64,000 nt of DNA from Ambrosia x helenae (lineage: Eukaryota > Streptophyta > Magnoliopsida > Asterales > Asteraceae), in contig CM061227.1 in assembly GCA_030844895.1 (NCBI GenBank), positions 114,249,603 through 114,313,602 of the forward strand, in the 5' to 3' direction. The position numbers and the translations under genes are program-made. Shown in pieces: positions 55,204 to 64,000 of the stretch. The notes beneath the pieces were generated by a model, which was not told where the DNA came from, did not search any database, and worked only from the letters and a program-made list of their open reading frames with translations. Each line of letters starts with the position of its first letter. The stretch's first letter is position 1.

Positions 55204-55276
55204 ATGGTCCAGCCCAGTTGGTTGTGTGTGTGTGTAGCTGTGGCTTTGGCGCGGGTTCGAACCCCGGCCAAAGCAG
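55204..55276 (+). promoter_or_regulatory. Antisense tRNA-like cassette in LTR
   Basis: CAGCCCAGTTGG (A-box-like) and GGGTTCGAACCCCGG (B box), opposite to LTR transcription. Confidence 0.6.
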
Positions 55277-55519
55277 ATAATTATTTTTATTTTTAAACAG
55301 ACCAAGGGAGGTTGGGCCTTGGATGATTTATGGGCTGGGCTTATGTAGACTAGTCTGGTGGGCCTCAAACACATACATAATTATTATAATTATTATTATT
55401 ATTATATATGATTAAACGAACCCGAATTAAACGCTCAAGAATAATGTCACGTTTATTAACTGAGGTATGACGTACAGATAATCATAAAAAAAATACAATG
55501 AAAAGTGACGGATGTCACA

Positions 55520-55534
55520 GCATCCCCTACTTTT
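55520..55534 (-). other. Polypurine tract
   Basis: On the minus strand AAAAGTAGGGGATGC adjoins the 3' LTR, identical to 17706-17720. Confidence 0.85.
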
Positions 55535-55557
55535 AGAAATTTCGTCCCGAAATTCCT

Positions 55558-58500
55558 TCAAGTGGTAGTCTCTGGAAAGAGGTGAGGATACTTAGACATC
55601 ATTTGGTCCTCACGCTCCCAAGTAAACTCTGGGCCTCGTTTGGATTCCCAACGGACTTTGACAATAGGAATTCGGCTTCGCTTAAGCGTCTTGACATCTC
55701 GATCCATAATCTCCACAGGTTTCTCTATGAAGCGCATCGATTCGTCAATCTGGATATCCTCTAAAGAAACATGGAGGTTATCTTCAGCCAAACACTTTTT
55801 GAGATTAGAAACATGAAACGTTGGATGAACATTATTGAGCTCCGGTGGTAAATCGAGCTTGTAAGCCACCTTCCCAACTCGTTCAAGGATCTTAAAAGGG
55901 CCTACGAATCGTGGTGCAAGTTTCCCTTTCTTTCCAAACCGAAATACACCCTTCCAAGGTGAAACCTTGAGAAGTACCATGTCTCCGACTTGAAATTCTA
56001 GAGGCTTGCGCCTTTGATCGGCATAGCTCTTTTGTCTGCTTCGAGCAACTTGTAAGTTCTCACGAATGCGGTGAATTTTGTCTGTCGTTTCTTGTATCAG
56101 TTCGGGACCGGTGATTTGTGTTTCACCAGCCTCGCTCCAACACACAGGGGAACGACATTTGCGACCATAGAGTGCCTCAAATGGTGCCATGTTAATACTG
56201 GAATGGTAGCTGTTATTATACGAGAACTCAACCAAGGGTAGGTGCGTGTCCCAATTACCACCAAAGTCGATGATGCACGCTCGAAGCATATCCTCCAATG
56301 TTTGGATGGTTCGTTCAGTTTGACCATCCGTCTGTGGGTGATAAGCCGTGCTAAGATTCAGTTGTGTACCAAGTGCGGACTGAAATGTCTGCCAAAAGCG
56401 AGAAGTAAACCAGCTATCACGATCGGAAATAATGTCCAGAGGAATACCATGACGGCTGACAATCTCACTGATGTAAATCTTAGCTAGCTTCTCAGCTGTG
56501 TAGGTCTCTCGAATGGGTAGGAAGTGAGCAGATTTGGTCAACCGATCGACAATAACCCAGATACTGTCATGCCCGCGAGTGGTGCGTGGAAGCTTCGTGA
56601 TGAAGTCCATAGCAATGTTCTCCCACTTCCATACTGGTATTTCTGGTTGCACAAGTAAACCAGATGGACGTTGGTGCTCAGCTTTGACTTTAGAACAAGT
56701 AAGGCATTTAGCCACATAAAGAGCTATGTCCTTTTTCATACCGGGCCACCAATACAAAGTACGCAGATCCTGATACATCTTATCTGCACCAGGGTGAATG
56801 GAATAACGAGACTTATGGGACTCGTCCATGAGGAAGGTACGCAGGTTGTCACGATCAGGGATCCAAAGACGGTTCATGAAATAAAGTAAGCCATTTTTGG
56901 TTTCCAACTGATTTTCGGCTCCACACGACATTTCTTCGTACATGTTGCCCTCAGTAACAGAGATATGTTGGGCTTCAATGACGCGGAGTTTGATATCAGA
57001 CTGGACCTGAGCACAATAAAGCTGGGCATGACCTTTACGACTAAGGGCATCGGCTACAACATTCGCCTTGCCAGGATGGTAGCGAATCTCGCAGTCGTAG
57101 TCGTTTAACAACTCGACCCATCGTCGTTGTCGTATGTTCAGATCTTTCTGGTTGAAAATGTGTTGAAGACTCTTGTGGTCAGTGAAGATCACACATTTTG
57201 TACCATATAAATAGTGACGCCAAATCTTAAGTGCGAAGACGACCGCTCCGAGCTCAAGATCATGGGTAGTGTAATTTTTCTCATGGTTTTTCAGTTGTCG
57301 TGATGCATATGCTATAACCTTGCCTCGTTGCATGAGAACACAACCAAGGCCTTGATTAGAGGCATCACAGTAAACCACGAAATCCTCACTGCCGTCCGGT
57401 AAGGTGAGAATTGGAGCATCACACAGTTTCTGCTTCAAAGTTTGGAATGCTTCTTCCTGACTGGGTCCCCATACATATGGTTTATCCTTATGGGTCAAGG
57501 AAGTGAGAGGTAAGGCAATCTTGGAAAAGTTGAGAATAAATCGACGATAATAGCCCGCTAAGCCAAGAAAGGATCGAACTTCCGTGGGGGACTTGGGCGT
57601 AATCCAATTCTTAACAGCCTCAATCTTAGCTGGATCCACGTGTATACCCTTATCACTGATAATGTGTCCCAAAAATTGAACCTCTTTAAGCCAGAATTCA
57701 CACTTGGAGAATTTGGCATACAGTTGTTCATTCTTCAAAAGACTCAAAATTTGTCTAAGGTGTTGCTCGTGGGCTGATTTGGTCTTAGAGTAAATGAGAA
57801 TGTCATCGATGAAAACAATTACGAACTTATCCAAGAAGGGTTTGCACACGCGATTCATGAGATCCATGAAGACAGCGGGTGCATTCGTTAGTCCAAAAGG
57901 CATAACCATAAACTCGTAATGCCCATAACGTGTACGGAAAGCTGTTTTTGGGATGTCGTCTTCATGGACTCGTAGTTGATGATATCCCGAACGAAGATCG
58001 ATCTTTGAGAAACAAGTCGAACCTTGAAGTTGATCAAAGAGGTCATCAATGCGAGGTAAAGGGTACCGGTTTTTAATGGTGAGTTTATTCAACTCCCGAT
58101 AATCAATACACATACGGAAGGATCCATCCTTCTTCTTTACAAATAAGACTGGAGCTCCCCAAGGTGATGAACTGGGACGAATGAAACCCTTGTCTGCCAA
58201 CTCTTGAAGTTGACTTGCAAGTTCTTGCATCTCGGAAGGTGCAAGGCGGTATGGAGATTTAGCAACGGGCGTAGCACCAGGTACAAGATCAATACGAAAT
58301 TCGACAGGACGCACTGGTGGGAGTCCCGGTAAATCATCAGGAAAAACTTCGGGAAACTCACGGACAACAGGAACATCTTGAATACTTTTGTCTTTACCTT
58401 TCTTTTCCACAATATGGGCCAAGAAAGCTACGTATTTCTTGCGTAGATATTTCTGTGCTTGGGTGCAAGACATGAGTTTAAGACCACTGGATGGTTTCTC

Positions 58501-58731
58501 ACCATAAACCCGTAAAAAGTCACCCGATGCGAGAGGAAACCGAATAAATTTCTCAAAGCAGACAACTTCGGCATGATGTTTAGAAAGCCAATTCATACCC
58601 ACGATAACATCAAAGCTTCCCAATTTCATAGGTATAAGATCAATGGTGAAGTCATGTTCGTTGAGGCTAAGAGTACAACCCTGAATAATAGAATCGATTG
58701 AGATGGGTTTACCATCTGCGACCTCGACTAT
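55558..58731 (-). CDS. pol: Ty3/gypsy pol, open frame, 5' end cut by insertion
   Basis: An uninterrupted frame of 1057 codons enters from the junction at 58731 (the first internal Met is at 58629) and ends at 55558. Domains in order: C-terminal part of retropepsin (FDVIVGMNWLSKHHA); reverse transcriptase (MCIDYRELNKLTIKNRYPLP, FSKIDLRSGYHQLRV, catalytic FIDDILIYS); RNase H (VVYCDASNQGLGCVL, YTTHDLELGAVVFAL, TDHKSLQH); HHCC integrase finger (HPGADKMYQDLRTLYWWPGM, CLTCSKVKAEHQ); integrase core with Asp in AMDFITKLP, Asp in IISDRDSWF and Glu in YHPQTDGQTERTIQTLEDML; a GPF/Y-like segment (RFVGPFKILERVG); and a chromodomain-like tail (PIVKVRWESKRGPEFTWERE). It copies element RNA and inserts the DNA. 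The chromo-like tail and initiator-Met-type LTR family suggest the Tekay/Del lineage. The protease Asp motif and gag lie beyond the insertion. Confidence 0.95.
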   Translation of the reverse strand: MVEVADGKPISIDSIIQGCTLSLNEHDFTIDLIPMKLGSFDVIVGMNWLSKHHAEVVCFEKFIRFPLASGDFLRVYGEKPSSGLKLMSCTQAQKYLRKKYVAFLAHIVEKKGKDKSIQDVPVVREFPEVFPDDLPGLPPVRPVEFRIDLVPGATPVAKSPYRLAPSEMQELASQLQELADKGFIRPSSSPWGAPVLFVKKKDGSFRMCIDYRELNKLTIKNRYPLPRIDDLFDQLQGSTCFSKIDLRSGYHQLRVHEDDIPKTAFRTRYGHYEFMVMPFGLTNAPAVFMDLMNRVCKPFLDKFVIVFIDDILIYSKTKSAHEQHLRQILSLLKNEQLYAKFSKCEFWLKEVQFLGHIISDKGIHVDPAKIEAVKNWITPKSPTEVRSFLGLAGYYRRFILNFSKIALPLTSLTHKDKPYVWGPSQEEAFQTLKQKLCDAPILTLPDGSEDFVVYCDASNQGLGCVLMQRGKVIAYASRQLKNHEKNYTTHDLELGAVVFALKIWRHYLYGTKCVIFTDHKSLQHIFNQKDLNIRQRRWVELLNDYDCEIRYHPGKANVVADALSRKGHAQLYCAQVQSDIKLRVIEAQHISVTEGNMYEEMSCGAENQLETKNGLLYFMNRLWIPDRDNLRTFLMDESHKSRYSIHPGADKMYQDLRTLYWWPGMKKDIALYVAKCLTCSKVKAEHQRPSGLLVQPEIPVWKWENIAMDFITKLPRTTRGHDSIWVIVDRLTKSAHFLPIRETYTAEKLAKIYISEIVSRHGIPLDIISDRDSWFTSRFWQTFQSALGTQLNLSTAYHPQTDGQTERTIQTLEDMLRACIIDFGGNWDTHLPLVEFSYNNSYHSSINMAPFEALYGRKCRSPVCWSEAGETQITGPELIQETTDKIHRIRENLQVARSRQKSYADQRRKPLEFQVGDMVLLKVSPWKGVFRFGKKGKLAPRFVGPFKILERVGKVAYKLDLPPELNNVHPTFHVSNLKKCLAEDNLHVSLEDIQIDESMRFIEKPVEIMDRDVKTLKRSRIPIVKVRWESKRGPEFTWEREDQMMSKYPHLFPETTT

Positions 58732-59070
58732 TGTAACATCGCAAAATTTTCCCCAAATTTTTTTATAAAAGCCCTCATTTTTGTACCTAAATCTCTATTC
58801 TCCTAATTCACACCTTATATATATATGTATATATATATATGTATAGTAATAATAATATTAATAATAATAATACTAATATGTAATAACATTAATATGATTC
58901 AAAAAAAAAATATATAAACTAGTATTTGTTAACCCAACCCCAGCGGCCCACCCAGACAGCTCCCACCATTTCTGTTCAAAACACAACGAAGCCCAAAGAC
59001 CCGAGCCCACAGCCCAGGGCCCAATTCCCTTCTTCTATACCACAAGTTAATCAAAAAAATATAAGCCCCC

Positions 59071-59135
59071 AACAGGTTTCGAACCGGGGACCTTTCAGAG
59101 ACACACACACGCGCCCCACCAACTGAGCTACAACC
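59071..59135 (-). promoter_or_regulatory. Antisense tRNA-like cassette with consensus boxes
   Basis: The minus strand carries GTAGCTCAGTTGGTGGGGCG (exact A box TAGCTCAGTTGG) and, about 35 bases on, CCGGTTCGAAACC (exact B box). It is the most tRNA-like copy in the window. The second LTR copy is at 63037-63103. Confidence 0.7.
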
Positions 59136-59426
59136 TTTTATCTGATTCAAACCCAACTCTATAAGTATTTAACCCTTTTTCGCTGCTTTCCTTTTTCCCT
59201 TTCATCCCTCACGAGCAGCAATCAGCAACAGGTTTGGTTTTTATCCAACTAATTCGCTGGGATTTTTGGAAAGATTGAGCCGATTATGGTCGTTGACCCA
59301 TTATATTAATTATTTCGCATTCATTACACGTCAAACAACAACAAATTTAGTCAATCATTATCAATTCACGCGTACCTATTCAATTCAAATTCAACGATTT
59401 CCATTTTAAACATACGAGCCATAGTA

Positions 59427-59434
59427 CTATAAAT
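59427..59434 (+). promoter_or_regulatory. TATA box, 5' LTR
   Basis: CTATAAAT in the context TACTATAAATTGATCATCC. The 3' LTR copy is at 63395-63402. Confidence 0.7.
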
Positions 59435-59608
59435 TGATCATCCTCGTAGCATTACAACTCGCCAATAAACTCTCCTCGACCCCCAATCTTCTTCAATTCA
59501 CTCTAATTATCTTTGCACGATCACGGTTTGACTTTTAAGTTTGACCGAGCATACGAGATCGATTAACCACTGTAAGTATAATGTTTTTTAGTGGGTTTTG
59601 ATCTCCGG

Positions 59609-59657
59609 CATTCGCACATCAAAAGCCCTAAGATCAATTGATCCATTGATGTGTGAA
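59609..59657 (+). other. LTR stem-loop
   Basis: ATTCGCACATCAA pairs with TTGATGTGTGAAT, 13 bp including one G-U pair. Same place as the stems at 12870 and 39634 with different sequence. Confidence 0.7.
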
Positions 59658-59750
59658 TCAAGTTATTACAGAATCTAGGGCTTTGAAATTAGATTTGGGG
59701 ATAAACTCGATTGAACATAGCGTATTTATTTTATTAGAAACAGAAATAAT

Positions 59751-59830
59751 CACAACCACTGGTCTGGACCAAGTGGTTGTGACTAATGGTTGCCTCGTGA
59801 GCCATCCGGGTTCGAGTCCCGGCAATGGCA
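59751..59830 (+). promoter_or_regulatory. Sense tRNA-like cassette, 5' LTR
   Basis: CACAACCACTGGTC...GACCAAGTGGTTGTG is a near-perfect palindrome containing the A-box-like TGGACCAAGTGG. B box GGGTTCGAGTCCCGG follows about 40 bases later. The second LTR copy is at 63719-63798. Confidence 0.6.
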
Positions 59831-61306
59831 AGTCTTTTCCTTTTTTTTTTTCAGTTTTAACACATCTAATTATATATATTACATTTAAACTTATAAATTC
59901 ATTTTTTAATATCAAAACCCTTTTATAAATTCTAAAAAAAATTATTTTTAACAAATCTGATGTCAAAGTTTCATCTACCATTTTTAGTTTTCTGAAAATT
60001 ATTTATTCAATATTTATAATAATTAAATCAAGTTTATTCTATTTTATTTATAAAAATCCATTAAAATATCAAAACGATCTTTTAAATTCCCACAAAAATT
60101 ATCCTAAGTTTTTATAACATTAAACTTTACTGAAATAATTTTTAATTCAGTAAAATCATTTATTTTATATTTTTAATCAATTTTTGTTAGATTTAATCAT
60201 AATTAAATCATAATAAATTCAATTTTCATTATTTTTGCACCAAAATTTTATAGAAATTATTTCTGAGTATTTGGAACAGAAATATAAATTTTAAACTTCT
60301 AATTCTTTGATTTTAATATTTTTAAATATTAAAGTCAAGTTTTGACAATTTGTTATAAATAGATTTAATAATCTATTTTAAAGAAAATAATTTTATAAAA
60401 ATTATTTTTACACTTTAAACACATTCTTGTGGCCATCCTAGATTTAACATTTATAAAAAGATTTTTAGTTATTTATTTACTAAATTTCTCTCAATTGGCG
60501 AATATTTTAATATTAAACAAACGAACAATTATCCCCAATTCGAAGCCCTAGAACTTATACATTTGTAGACTTGATAGACTTAGACATATTTATTACCTCA
60601 TTTTAGGGTGATACTTGATACATTTGGTCAACACATTTCTCAACAGATATAACATTTTACCAAGGTGAGTTTACATAGCCCCTTTACTCTATTTTCACTA
60701 TTTTCGGAGTGAAACATGTTTAAACATTTTATACTATCATTTACTCATATTTACTTGTGATTCAATTACATCATCATTCTATCATTTGACTGTAACAAAA
60801 AGACACAGTACAATCATTAACAATGATCAAGCCGCCTGTTTAGATTATAGCGCTATAGGTCTGACAAACCCATCCCACCCGCATTAGACTCAGGGATGAT
60901 CGATAACAGTAATAACATTTAACTAACTTGCGAGTTAGTCATCAGTCGACACAAGGTTTGGTTGTACAAAGACGCATTGTTGCATGTCGGTATCATACTC
61001 TATCATCATACAACTCTGAATGTTGTACAAACTATGGTTATCAATTATTTCCAAAAAAACCTATGTATTCTCACCAACTTTTGTTGACCCAAAACATTTT
61101 CAACTTAACATGTTTCAGGTCCTACTTGCTTGAAGAATTGCTTGAAGATATGTGCATAGTTATTCAATTTGATGTACGAATTCTTGTAGAACAATTGTAT
61201 GTAATTTATTTAAATCAATTAATGAAACTTATTATACTCCATGAGCTACTGAACAATCATCATTACGTGGCACCCCGATGTTTCCGCCATCGGTTGGGGT
61301 GTTACA

Positions 61307-61372
61307 GATTGGTATCAGAGCCATGGTTATAGGGAATTAGGTTATTAGAAAAATAATCTAGTCTATAACCAT
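61307..61372 (+). other. PBS and overlapping hairpin
   Basis: GATTGGTATCAGAGCCATGG (initiator-Met site). GGTTATAG and CTATAACC then pair, with an inner TAGGTTATT/AATAATCTA stem. The outer stem equals that at 14673; the inner stem has changed sequence but still pairs. Confidence 0.75.
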
Positions 61373-61851
61373 AAGATTTAACAAGTACTTGCTTCTTTTG
61401 CTTGCTATTCTCTATCCCCCTCCTACTTCTTATCCCTACTTTCATTCCTACAAGAAGGTTGCTCTCCATCAGTGGATCTACTCTTAGATTGATAGGACAA
61501 AATCCTCAGGTTTAACCTGAACCCCCTTGAGATCTCGTCGAAGTTCTAGATCTTAATAACGAACACGTGCAATCTGGAAGGGTGAACGCCTGTATTCTGA
61601 GTCTTCTGTCTAGGCTGGCATTGCGCATATATCCCAATCAGACGAGGGACCCGGATGCCTACCTGGGAATTCTCGGGATGAGTGTTCACTTATAGGCTAA
61701 AGCATGTCTTCATATGTTATTAGAATCTGGAGTCTTTGATAAGTCAACGTTTTCGTTTATTCGTTTTAATTAATGAATAAATGATTACATTCCTTATATC
61801 ACCTCATTCATTTCATGCCACATTGAGCCTTCATTGTGTCCCTTACGGATC

Positions 61852-62078
61852 ATGTCTCCACGTCGTAGCACTCGCAATAACAGTGGTGAAAACCAAGAGG
61901 AAAGTAACAACAACCACAACACCAACCACAACAACAACAAAAACAACAAAGGTGTTGATGCCCAACTGACTGCAATTATTCACAACCCTGGTAATTATGC
62001 TATGAATGTGGAAACCCAAATCATTTCCGTAACCGATGCCCTAAACTAAACCGAGATCAAGACCCTCCAGCTACTTAA
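61852..62078 (+). pseudogene. gag: gag remnant: first codons joined to zinc knuckle
   Basis: ATG 61852 opens MSPRRSTRNNSGENQEESNN, an Asn-rich gag start. Shortly after, in a different frame (61998-62078), comes an intact CCHC knuckle CYECGNPNHFRNRCPKLN followed by a stop. The capsid domain between them is deleted and the junction is out of frame. Full gag in this family is about 400 residues. No functional particle protein can come from this copy. Confidence 0.75.
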
Positions 62079-62682
62079 CAGCAAGTTCCACCATTTAAAT
62101 GTTGTTTGCTTTTAATTCTATGTAATTGACGTTATTCGATTCAAGTAATAAAATTCAAGTATTATCATAACATTTGTGTGCATGCTTGTTGGAATGTGAA
62201 CTAATTGCTATATCTATACTTGCTTACTTGTACATCAATTAGTTAACTACCAAACAACCAGCTTAACGATTGGTAGAGGTCATCATGTCATTCCAACAGT
62301 CGGGAGAGGCCCTACCACCTGAACGACTGGCGGAGACTATCAGACCTGCTCAACAATCGGAGAGTCATTGAAGGACGCAAAACCCTAATGTAAGGTAAAT
62401 TAGTGATTACGGTCCGGAACGTAATCGTGAATTTACAGGTACGTTAAGGTGGTGTGGAATTCTATCAAAATTTTCGGTAGTTAACCAAATGTAAACTCTA
62501 GATATCTAGTAGTTCATTTAATAACTCAACTCACGCATAACACGCCTCTTATCCACACTATTCGAGACAGGTTACTCTATTCATTGTCGTAACATAAAAT
62601 TCTTCAAGCCACACTTGTCCTAAATTTTTTTTCCTATCCCCTTCAACCCTGTGTTTTCAATAAACTTCGGGACGAAGTTTTC
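62079..62682 (+). other. 3' non-coding domain of gutted element
   Basis: Contains one copy of the CAGTCGGGAGAGGCCCTACC / ACTGGCGGAGAC unit (about 62275-62370) and the hairpin 62395-62436 with the GGTCCGGAACG loop region, both shared with 17040-17286 of the gag-only element. Confidence 0.65.
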
Positions 62683-62697
62683 AAAAGTAGGGGAGAC
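62683..62697 (+). other. Polypurine tract
   Basis: AAAAGTAGGGGAGAC directly before the 3' LTR. Confidence 0.8.
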
Positions 62698-64000
62698 TGT
62701 AACATCGCAAAATTTTCCCCAAATTTTTTTATAAAAGCCCTCATTTTTGTACCTAAATCTCTATTCTCCTAATTCACACCTTATATATATATGTATATAT
62801 ATATATGTATAGTAATAATAATATTAATAATAATAATACTAATATGTAATAACATTAATATGATTCAAAAAAAAAAAATATATAAACTAGTATTTGTTAA
62901 CCCAACCCCAGCGGCCCACCCAGACAGCTCCCACCATTTCTGTTCAAAACACAACGAAGCCCAAAGACCCGAGCCCACAGCCCAGGGCCCAATTCCCTTC
63001 TTCTATACCACAAGTTAATCAAAAAAATATAAGCCCCCAACAGGTTTCGAACCGGGGACCTTTCAGAGACACACACACGCGCCCCACCAACTGAGCTACA
63101 ACCTTTTATCTGATTCAAACCCAACTCTATAAGTATTTAACCCTTTTTCGCTGCTTTCCTTTTTCCCTTTCATCCCTCACGAGCAGCAATCAGCAACAGG
63201 TTTGGTTTTTATCCAACTAATTCGCTGGGATTTTTGGAAAGATTGAGCCGATTATGGTCGTTGACCCATTATATTAATTATTTCGCATTCATTACACGTC
63301 AAACAACAACAAATTTAGTCAATCATTATCAATTCACGCGTACCTATTCAATTCAAATTCAACGATTTCCATTTTAAACATACGAGCCATAGTACTATAA
63401 ATTGATCATCCTCGTAGCATTACAACTCGCCAATAAACTCTCCTCGACCCCCAATCTTCTTCAATTCACTCTAATTATCTTTGCACGATCACGGTTTGAC
63501 TTTTAAGTTTGACCGAGCATACGAGATCGATTAACCACTGTAAGTATAATGTTTTTTAGTGGGTTTTGATCTCCGGCATTCGCACATCAAAAGCCCTAAG
63601 ATCAATTGATCCATTGATGTGTGAATCAAGTTATTACAGAATCTAGGGCTTTGAAATTAGATTTGGGGATAAACTCGATTGAACATAGCGTATTTATTTT
63701 ATTAGAAACAGAAATAATCACAACCACTGGTCTGGACCAAGTGGTTGTGACTAATGGTTGCCTCGTGAGCCATCCGGGTTCGAGTCCCGGCAATGGCAAG
63801 TCTTTTCCTTTTTTTTTTCAGTTTTAACACATCTAATTATATATATTACATTTAAACTTATAAATTCATTTTTTAATATCAAAACCCTTTTATAAATTCT
63901 AAAAAAAATTATTTTTAACAAATCTGATGTCAAAGTTTCATCTACCATTTTTAGTTTTCTGAAAATTATTTATTCAATATTTATAATAATTAAATCAAGT
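62698..64000 (+). repeat. 3' LTR of gutted gypsy element, partial
   Basis: First 1303 bp of a copy of 58732-61306, ending at the window edge in the AT-rich tract. Confidence 0.93.

Larger units (their letters stand above)
52956..55519 (-). repeat. 3' LTR of the chromovirus-like element
   Basis: 2564 bp. Holds the same blocks as 12025-14654 in reverse: large hairpin (about 53376-53462), internal terminus mimic TGTAACACCCC at 53614, sense tRNA-like cassette, stem-loop 54708-54744, TATA-like TATATAAT at 54926-54934, antisense cassette, and TAA microsatellite near 55390. Confidence 0.92.
52956..58731 (-). mobile_element. Autonomous-type chromovirus gypsy element, 3' part
   Basis: 3' LTR 52956-55519, polypurine tract 55520-55534, and pol 55558-58731 on the minus strand. 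It is interrupted at 58731/58732 by a plus-strand element with ACTAT as the adjacent target. Its gag, 5' LTR and PBS must lie right of the window. The LTR begins TGTGACATCCGTCAC and ends GGGGTGTTACA, like the gag-only element at 12025, and the polypurine tracts are the same. The intact frame suggests activity until the interrupting insertion. Confidence 0.93.
58732..61306 (+). repeat. 5' LTR of gutted gypsy element
   Basis: TGTAACATCGCAAAATTTTC to GCCATCGGTTGGGGTGTTACA, 2575 bp. TATA 59427, GTAAGT near 59573, stem-loop 59609-59657, GTGAGT near 60665, AGCGCT palindrome TATAGCGCTATA near 60847, TGTTTCAG near 61110. Confidence 0.93.
58732..64000 (+). mobile_element. Young gutted gypsy element, 3' LTR runs off window
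   Basis: 5' LTR 58732-61306, PBS from 61307, interior only 1391 bp, polypurine tract 62683-62697, 3' LTR from 62698 past the window end. The LTR parts visible twice differ mainly in A/T-run length. The insertion split the pol of the minus-strand element (ACTAT at 58727-58731). The interior keeps the PBS hairpin, part of the leader, both ends of gag, and the 3' repeat/hairpin domain; protease, RT, integrase and most of gag are deleted. It must rely on another element for movement. Confidence 0.93.

Noticed and set aside
59071..59135. Genuine nuclear tRNA gene on the minus strand
   Set aside because: A and B boxes are perfect, but I could not form an acceptor stem or anticodon arm, and the unit is part of a repeated LTR. 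Called tRNA-like only.

Overview
The window looks like repeat-dense nuclear DNA from a flowering plant. It is AT-rich and full of nested LTR retrotransposons primed by initiator-Met and Asp tRNAs. It also holds hAT, CACTA-like and Helitron-like DNA transposons, a tRNA-derived SINE, and a broken copy of a plant gene for UDP-arabinopyranose mutase / reversibly glycosylated polypeptide. I cannot name the species. I see no intact host gene, and almost every base I can explain belongs to a transposable element.

Layout, left to right. Positions 1-24111 are one nest of insertions up to five deep. The outermost layer is a plus-strand Ty3/gypsy LTR whose right part is 21756-24111. A minus-strand Ty1/copia element sits in it (5' LTR 21065-21755, gag-pol 5055-9354). 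The copia LTR holds a 3.2-kb solo LTR (9516-21064, TSD TGTTG), which holds a complete gag-only gypsy element (12025-20364, TSD TTTAT). The copia pol is cut at 5054 by another plus-strand gypsy LTR, which is cut at 3360 by a minus-strand LTR, which contains a short solo LTR (1738-3068, TSD GTGGG).

24112-30840 is older DNA: a degenerate CACTA-like element with subterminal repeats and a transposase-like last exon (24328-27921), the sugar-mutase pseudogene (28343-28969), and several hAT-type MITEs. 30849-37711 holds two Helitron-like elements. The first is split by a very young Athila/Tat-like element (31354-36530) whose two 1157-bp LTRs look identical. A gypsy solo LTR (38814-41392, TSD GTCTT) lies upstream of a copia gag relic and a decayed Tat-type gag-protease relic (43139-47052). 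47060-52950 has scrambled repeats, near-perfect palindromes, a hAT element with a transposase fragment and exact 8-bp TSD, and a SINE with two tRNA-type B boxes and a 12-bp TSD. 52956-58731 is the 3' part of an autonomous chromovirus-like gypsy element with a fully open pol frame, cut at 58732 by a young, gutted relative (58732-64000+).

How the parts fit. The intact pol at 55558-58731 and the gag-only element at 12025-20364 share LTR type and polypurine tract, so they form a plausible autonomous/non-autonomous pair. The most unusual feature is the architecture of this gypsy LTR family. Diverged LTRs repeatedly carry tRNA-like A-box/B-box cassettes, in most full copies one on each strand flanking the TATA box. 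They also carry a stem-loop whose pairing is kept while its sequence changes, and splice-site-like motifs. The two non-autonomous members share structured leader and 3' non-coding domains. I regard this as the best candidate for an undescribed system here.
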